Of a stretch of 9,250 nucleotides of DNA, positions 6,611 to 9,250 are shown piece after piece; the first letter of the stretch is position 1; each line of letters opens with the position of its first letter. The stretch spans positions 1-9,250 of the forward strand of contig NZ_CALETI010000053.1 in assembly GCF_937920075.1 (NCBI RefSeq), given 5' to 3'. The stretch comes from an uncultured Agitococcus sp. (GTDB lineage Bacteria; Pseudomonadota; Gammaproteobacteria; Pseudomonadales; Moraxellaceae). Under the pieces are notes generated by a model. It saw only the letters and a program-made list of their open reading frames with translations. It searched no databases and was not told the origin of the DNA. A program made the translations under genes and the position numbers.

Positions 6611-6622
6611 CGCGCCCCTATT

Positions 6623-7138
6623 ATGCCAGTCGTCTCATTACCAGCCGCCATTGAGCCCTTTAAATGGGCAGATAGAGCTACACATGTTGTAGTCGATGTT
6701 CCTTTGGCGCAATTTACACGGTTAGCTACCGATTTAGTTGATACTAATGGTAGCGTACACATTGATTGTCGGTTTGAGCGTAATGCTCAAAGAAGGGCTT
6801 ATTTACGTGGCGAGATTTCGACGGTGATTAATCTCACTTGTCAGCGTTGTTTAGAGACAATGCAACTCCCGATTCAAACCACGATTGACCTTGCCTTAGT
6901 GCATGATGAAGACGAAGCTGAGAAACTCCCAGAAGATGCAGACTATTTAGTTGTGCCAGAACAGGGAGTAGTGTTGGCAGAAATTATTGAAGATGAGTTG
7001 TTGTTAAACGTCCCTTATACACCAATGCATGAAGATTGTGATGCATTAAGTTATAAACAAGATGACGTTGCTGCACCCGTCAAAGAAAACCCATTTCAGG
7101 TGTTGGCAGCATTAAAAAAGCCGTCAGCGAAAGATTAA
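6623..7138 (+). CDS. yceD: YceD family (DUF177) 23S rRNA accumulation protein
   Basis: YceD is a conserved protein needed for normal 23S rRNA accumulation in E. coli, and its gene nearly always precedes rpmF. From this ATG the product is 171 aa, close to the E. coli length. Diagnostic parts are the CxxC at 73-76 (LTCQRCLETM), the acidic EIIEDELLLNVPYTPMH near 120-136, and the C-terminal NPFQVLAALK. The start was chosen because MPVVSLPAAIEPFKW aligns with the E. coli start MQKVKLPLTLDP. An upstream in-frame TTG at 6593 would add ten residues but lies before the likely -10 box. Neither start has a good ribosome binding site. The gene is followed by rpmF after 54 bp. Confidence 0.9.
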   Translation: MPVVSLPAAIEPFKWADRATHVVVDVPLAQFTRLATDLVDTNGSVHIDCRFERNAQRRAYLRGEISTVINLTCQRCLETMQLPIQTTIDLALVHDEDEAEKLPEDADYLVVPEQGVVLAEIIEDELLLNVPYTPMHEDCDALSYKQDDVAAPVKENPFQVLAALKKPSAKD

Positions 7139-7192
7139 TCTAATCCATAAACGTCGTTACGATGTTTAGTCTTGTGTGTTTGGAGAGCTAAA

Positions 7193-7378
7193 ATGGCCGT
7201 TCAACAAAATCGTAAAACTCGTTCTCGTCGCGATATGCGTCGTTCCCATGATGCATTAACTGGCCCAACTTTAAGCGTTGACCAAACCACTGGTGAAGTT
7301 CACCGTCGTCACCATGTGACTAAAGACGGTTTCTACCGTGGTCGTCAATTGTTTACTGTTGCTGCGGTTGACGCCTAA
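7193..7378 (+). CDS. rpmF: 50S ribosomal protein L32 (bL32)
   Basis: The 61-aa basic protein starts MAVQQNRKTRSRRDMRRSHD, nearly identical to the E. coli L32 start. The centre LSVDQTTGEVHRRHHVTKDG and the end FYRGRQL also match. It is the cysteine-free form with no zinc ribbon ligands. GGAG at 7182-7185 lies seven bases before this ATG, which fixes the start; an in-frame TTG at 7172 is not needed. The product is an abundant part of the large subunit. The gene sits between yceD and plsX, the standard order, and plsX starts eight bases after its stop. Confidence 0.97.
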   Translation: MAVQQNRKTRSRRDMRRSHDALTGPTLSVDQTTGEVHRRHHVTKDGFYRGRQLFTVAAVDA

Positions 7379-7386
7379 GTTATAGT

Positions 7387-8391
7387 ATGGCTATCACCAT
7401 CGCGGTTGATGCCATGGGCGGGGACTTCGGTCCCCGTGTTACTGTTCCTGCTTCTTTAAGCGTCCTAGCACGCTATCCTGATTTAAAAATCATTCTTGTT
7501 GGTCAAGAAACACAAATTTCGCCACACCTACAAAAATCATCTGCCATCATCAAACAACGCGTATCTATTGTTCACACCGATGAAATGGTGACAATGGATG
7601 ATAAAATTGCGGTTGCTTTACGCAATAAGCGTCAATCGTCAATGCGTTTGGCGATAAATTTAGTCCATGAAAAACAAGCTGATGCCTGCGTGAGTGCTGG
7701 TAATACGGGCGCATTGATGGCAATTAGCCGTTTTGTGTTAAAAACCCATGCCAATATAGACCGTCCAGCGATTTTAGCTCCGTTGCCTACCCAAACTGGT
7801 CAAGTGTATATGCTTGATTTAGGGGCAAATGTTGATTCAGAACCCAAACATTTAGTGCAATTTGCCCAAATGGGTAATTTGGTTGCTAAAGCATTAGCGG
7901 ATATTGCTTCACCACGGATTGCTTTATTAAATATTGGCGAAGAAGAAATTAAGGGCAATGAACAAATCAAACAAGCACACCAATTATTAAAAGCCAGTTC
8001 ACTCAATTATGTGGGTTACATTGAAGGTGATGGCATTTTTAAAGGTGAAGCCGATGTGGTAGTTTGTGATGGATTTGTGGGTAATGTCGCGTTAAAAACG
8101 TCTGAAGGCGTGGCCAAAATGTTTGCTAGCTTTATTAAGCAAGAAATAGAGAAAAGTTGGCTAAATAAAATAGTCGGTGCGATTGCTTATCCTATTTGGC
8201 GTGGTTTAAAACAAAAAATGAATCCAAGTAATTATAACGGTGCAAGTTTGGTAGGTTTAACAGGCATTGTCATTAAAAGTCATGGTAGTGCTGACCAAGA
8301 CTCATTTGCACAAGCCCTTAAAGTAGCTATTAAGGCGATCGAACAAGATATTCCTTCATTGATTGCACAGCATTTACCGTCTCAGGAATAA
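7387..8391 (+). CDS. plsX: Phosphate acyltransferase PlsX (acyl-ACP:phosphate)
   Basis: PlsX converts acyl-ACP and phosphate into acyl-phosphate, the donor that PlsY uses to start phosphatidic acid synthesis. It is a soluble enzyme loosely bound to the inner membrane. The 334-aa chain is of family length. It shows VDAMGGDFGP at 7-16, SAGNTGALMA at 103-112, DLGANVDS at 144-151, NIGEEEIKGN at 182-191, CDGFVGNVALK at 227-237 and YNGASLVGLTGIVIKSHG at 283-300. The stretch at about 252-282 is the family's hydrophobic helical hairpin linked to membrane contact. It has no strong ribosome binding site and lies eight bases after rpmF, so translational coupling is likely. Its stop touches the start of the next gene. 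Confidence 0.97.
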   Translation: MAITIAVDAMGGDFGPRVTVPASLSVLARYPDLKIILVGQETQISPHLQKSSAIIKQRVSIVHTDEMVTMDDKIAVALRNKRQSSMRLAINLVHEKQADACVSAGNTGALMAISRFVLKTHANIDRPAILAPLPTQTGQVYMLDLGANVDSEPKHLVQFAQMGNLVAKALADIASPRIALLNIGEEEIKGNEQIKQAHQLLKASSLNYVGYIEGDGIFKGEADVVVCDGFVGNVALKTSEGVAKMFASFIKQEIEKSWLNKIVGAIAYPIWRGLKQKMNPSNYNGASLVGLTGIVIKSHGSADQDSFAQALKVAIKAIEQDIPSLIAQHLPSQE

Positions 8392-8393
8392 TG

Positions 8394-8861
8394 ATGAAAC
8401 GGCTTATAATAGGGATGATATTTTGCGTGATGATGGCTGGTATGACACAAGTGCAAGCAGCGGATAAAATAGATACAAAGTTGATTAAAGAGTTTATAAA
8501 TCTTCATACAACAGCCATCATGCAAAAAGATGAGCCAAAATTAATGGCTATGTTTGCAGAAAATTATCGTCAGTTACAATCAATTAAGCAGCCAGTCATT
8601 GGTAAACAAGATTTAGCCAAAATTTATAAAAATAATTTTTTAATGGCTAAATTGATTATGACACAAGCAACTATAGAAGAAGAAAACATTGCAGAAGATG
8701 GGCAAAGTGCTACTATTCGCGTACATTTTAGCCATCGTTATTTGTTTGAATATGAAGGTCAACAAAAGTTATTAGATCAACAAGAGGATTGGTTAAGTGA
8801 TCTGGTGTTACAACAAGGTCAACTGCAATACCTCAAAACGCAAAAATTATTGTTTAAATAA
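8394..8861 (+). CDS. Exported NTF2-like (SnoaL/DUF4440-type) hypothetical protein
   Basis: I do not recognise a named gene. The product is 155 aa with a clear signal peptide: MKRL, a hydrophobic core to about residue 18, and a VQA-AD cleavage site near residue 22. There is no lipobox, so a soluble periplasmic protein is expected. The mature part fits the NTF2-like cone fold: an amphipathic helix with KDEPKLMAMFAENY, then GKQDLAKIYKNNF, followed by alternating strands including ATIRVHFSHRYLFEY. Such folds may bind small ligands or act as enzymes; no catalytic set is obvious. AGGA at 8384-8387 is six bases before this ATG. An ATG three bases earlier overlaps the plsX stop (TAATG). Its place between plsX and fabD implies cotranscription with lipid synthesis genes. 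Confidence 0.8.
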   Translation: MKRLIIGMIFCVMMAGMTQVQAADKIDTKLIKEFINLHTTAIMQKDEPKLMAMFAENYRQLQSIKQPVIGKQDLAKIYKNNFLMAKLIMTQATIEEENIAEDGQSATIRVHFSHRYLFEYEGQQKLLDQQEDWLSDLVLQQGQLQYLKTQKLLFK

Positions 8862-8888
8862 AAATTTATTAATTATAGGTATAGAGAA

Positions 8889-9250
8889 ATGTCAAAACTG
8901 GCTTTTGTTTTTCCTGGTCAAGGCTCCCAACAATTAGGCATGTTGGCCGATGTTGCTGAGCAATATCCTTTAATTAGACAAACTTTTGGTGAAGCCTCTG
9001 ACGCGCTTAATGTCGATTTATGGAAACTTTGCCAAGAAAACGAAACAGAACTGAATAAAACCGAAAATACTCAGCCCGTATTATTAACTGCAAGCATTGC
9101 TCTATGGCGTGTATGGCAAGCTTTTGAGGGTGCAAAGCCTGATTATTTAGCAGGGCATTCTTTAGGTGAATATAGTGCTTTAGTGGCCAGTGGCGTCATG
9201 TCTCTAGCTGATGGTGTACGATTAGTCGCCTTGCGCGGACGCTTAATGCA
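8889..9250 (+). CDS. fabD: Malonyl CoA-acyl carrier protein transacylase, N-terminal part
   Basis: FabD moves malonyl from CoA to the ACP phosphopantetheine, supplying the extender for type II fatty acid synthesis in the cytoplasm. About 120 codons are present before the right edge. FVFPGQGSQ at 6-14 builds the oxyanion and phosphate region, and GHSLGEYSALVASG at 89-102 contains the nucleophile S91. R116 in ALRGRLM corresponds to the arginine that binds the malonyl carboxylate. The ribosome binding site is modest (GAG four bases, AGG about ten bases before the ATG). It follows the NTF2-like gene by 27 AT-rich bases. There is no fabH between plsX and fabD, as in Pseudomonas-type clusters. Confidence 0.96.
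   Translation, partial: MSKLAFVFPGQGSQQLGMLADVAEQYPLIRQTFGEASDALNVDLWKLCQENETELNKTENTQPVLLTASIALWRVWQAFEGAKPDYLAGHSLGEYSALVASGVMSLADGVRLVALRGRLM

Noticed and set aside
6593..6622. TTG start adding ten residues to YceD
   Set aside because: The candidate -10 box lies inside this stretch, no ribosome binding site precedes it, and the ATG at 6623 matches the family N-terminus.
7172..7192. TTG start adding seven residues to L32
   Set aside because: The GGAG site at 7182-7185 and the conserved MAVQQN start point to the ATG at 7193.
7800..8006. Minus-strand open frame inside plsX
   Set aside because: It is antisense to conserved PlsX motifs and looks like a chance frame.
8857..8870. AATAAA/TTTATT inverted repeat after the NTF2-like gene
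   Set aside because: It is all A/T, with a loop too small for a stable hairpin, and is expected by chance in such AT-rich sequence.

Overview
The window reads as chromosomal DNA of a gammaproteobacterium, most likely Pseudomonadales and possibly the Moraxellaceae side. The evidence is a small-type 4.5S RNA, a single-chain class I fumarase, a divergent wrbA/yihY pair of the kind seen in Pseudomonas-type genomes, and yceD-rpmF-plsX-(insert)-fabD without an adjacent fabH. The flavin monooxygenase/SDR/metal-dependent hydrolase set recalls Acinetobacter. Base composition is AT-leaning, with many TTA leucine codons, and is uniform by eye. The taxonomic placement is inference from gene content.

Layout. 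(1) Positions 1-2061, all leftward: a ferritin-like 'metal-dependent hydrolase' (PF10118 type), then a short-chain dehydrogenase, then the first 29 codons of a flavin monooxygenase. Together they look like a lipid or ketone oxidation cassette. A 117-bp nested inverted repeat that resembles a MITE lies between the last two genes. (2) Positions 2062-2337: no gene. It holds a short palindrome, two direct repeats 21 bp apart and a weak dyad, possibly relics of small transposon-linked repeats. (3) Positions 2338-3042: leftward ogt (O6-alkylguanine repair) and rightward ffs (SRP RNA), with a ffs promoter and a perfect 9-bp hairpin in the presumed ffs 5' leader. (4) Positions 3043-6485: wrbA leftward and yihY rightward from a 47-bp divergent spacer, then a class I fumarase. 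(5) Positions 6486-6592: a three-hairpin C-rich/G-rich repeat and the start of a promoter. (6) Positions 6582-9250: the yceD-rpmF-plsX-fabD cluster, joining ribosome production to membrane lipid and fatty acid synthesis. A small exported NTF2-like protein gene sits between plsX and fabD, and fabD runs off the right edge.

How it fits together. Most of the window is ordinary housekeeping. YceD supports 23S rRNA accumulation, L32 is a 50S protein, PlsX makes acyl-phosphate for phospholipids, and FabD loads malonyl groups onto ACP. A promoter with a GC-rich discriminator directly before yceD would suit growth-rate or stringent control. I found no clearly new multi-gene system. The points most worth a second look are the exported NTF2-like gene tucked into the lipid operon, the nearly leaderless yceD promoter, the two structured intergenic repeats and the oxidation cassette.
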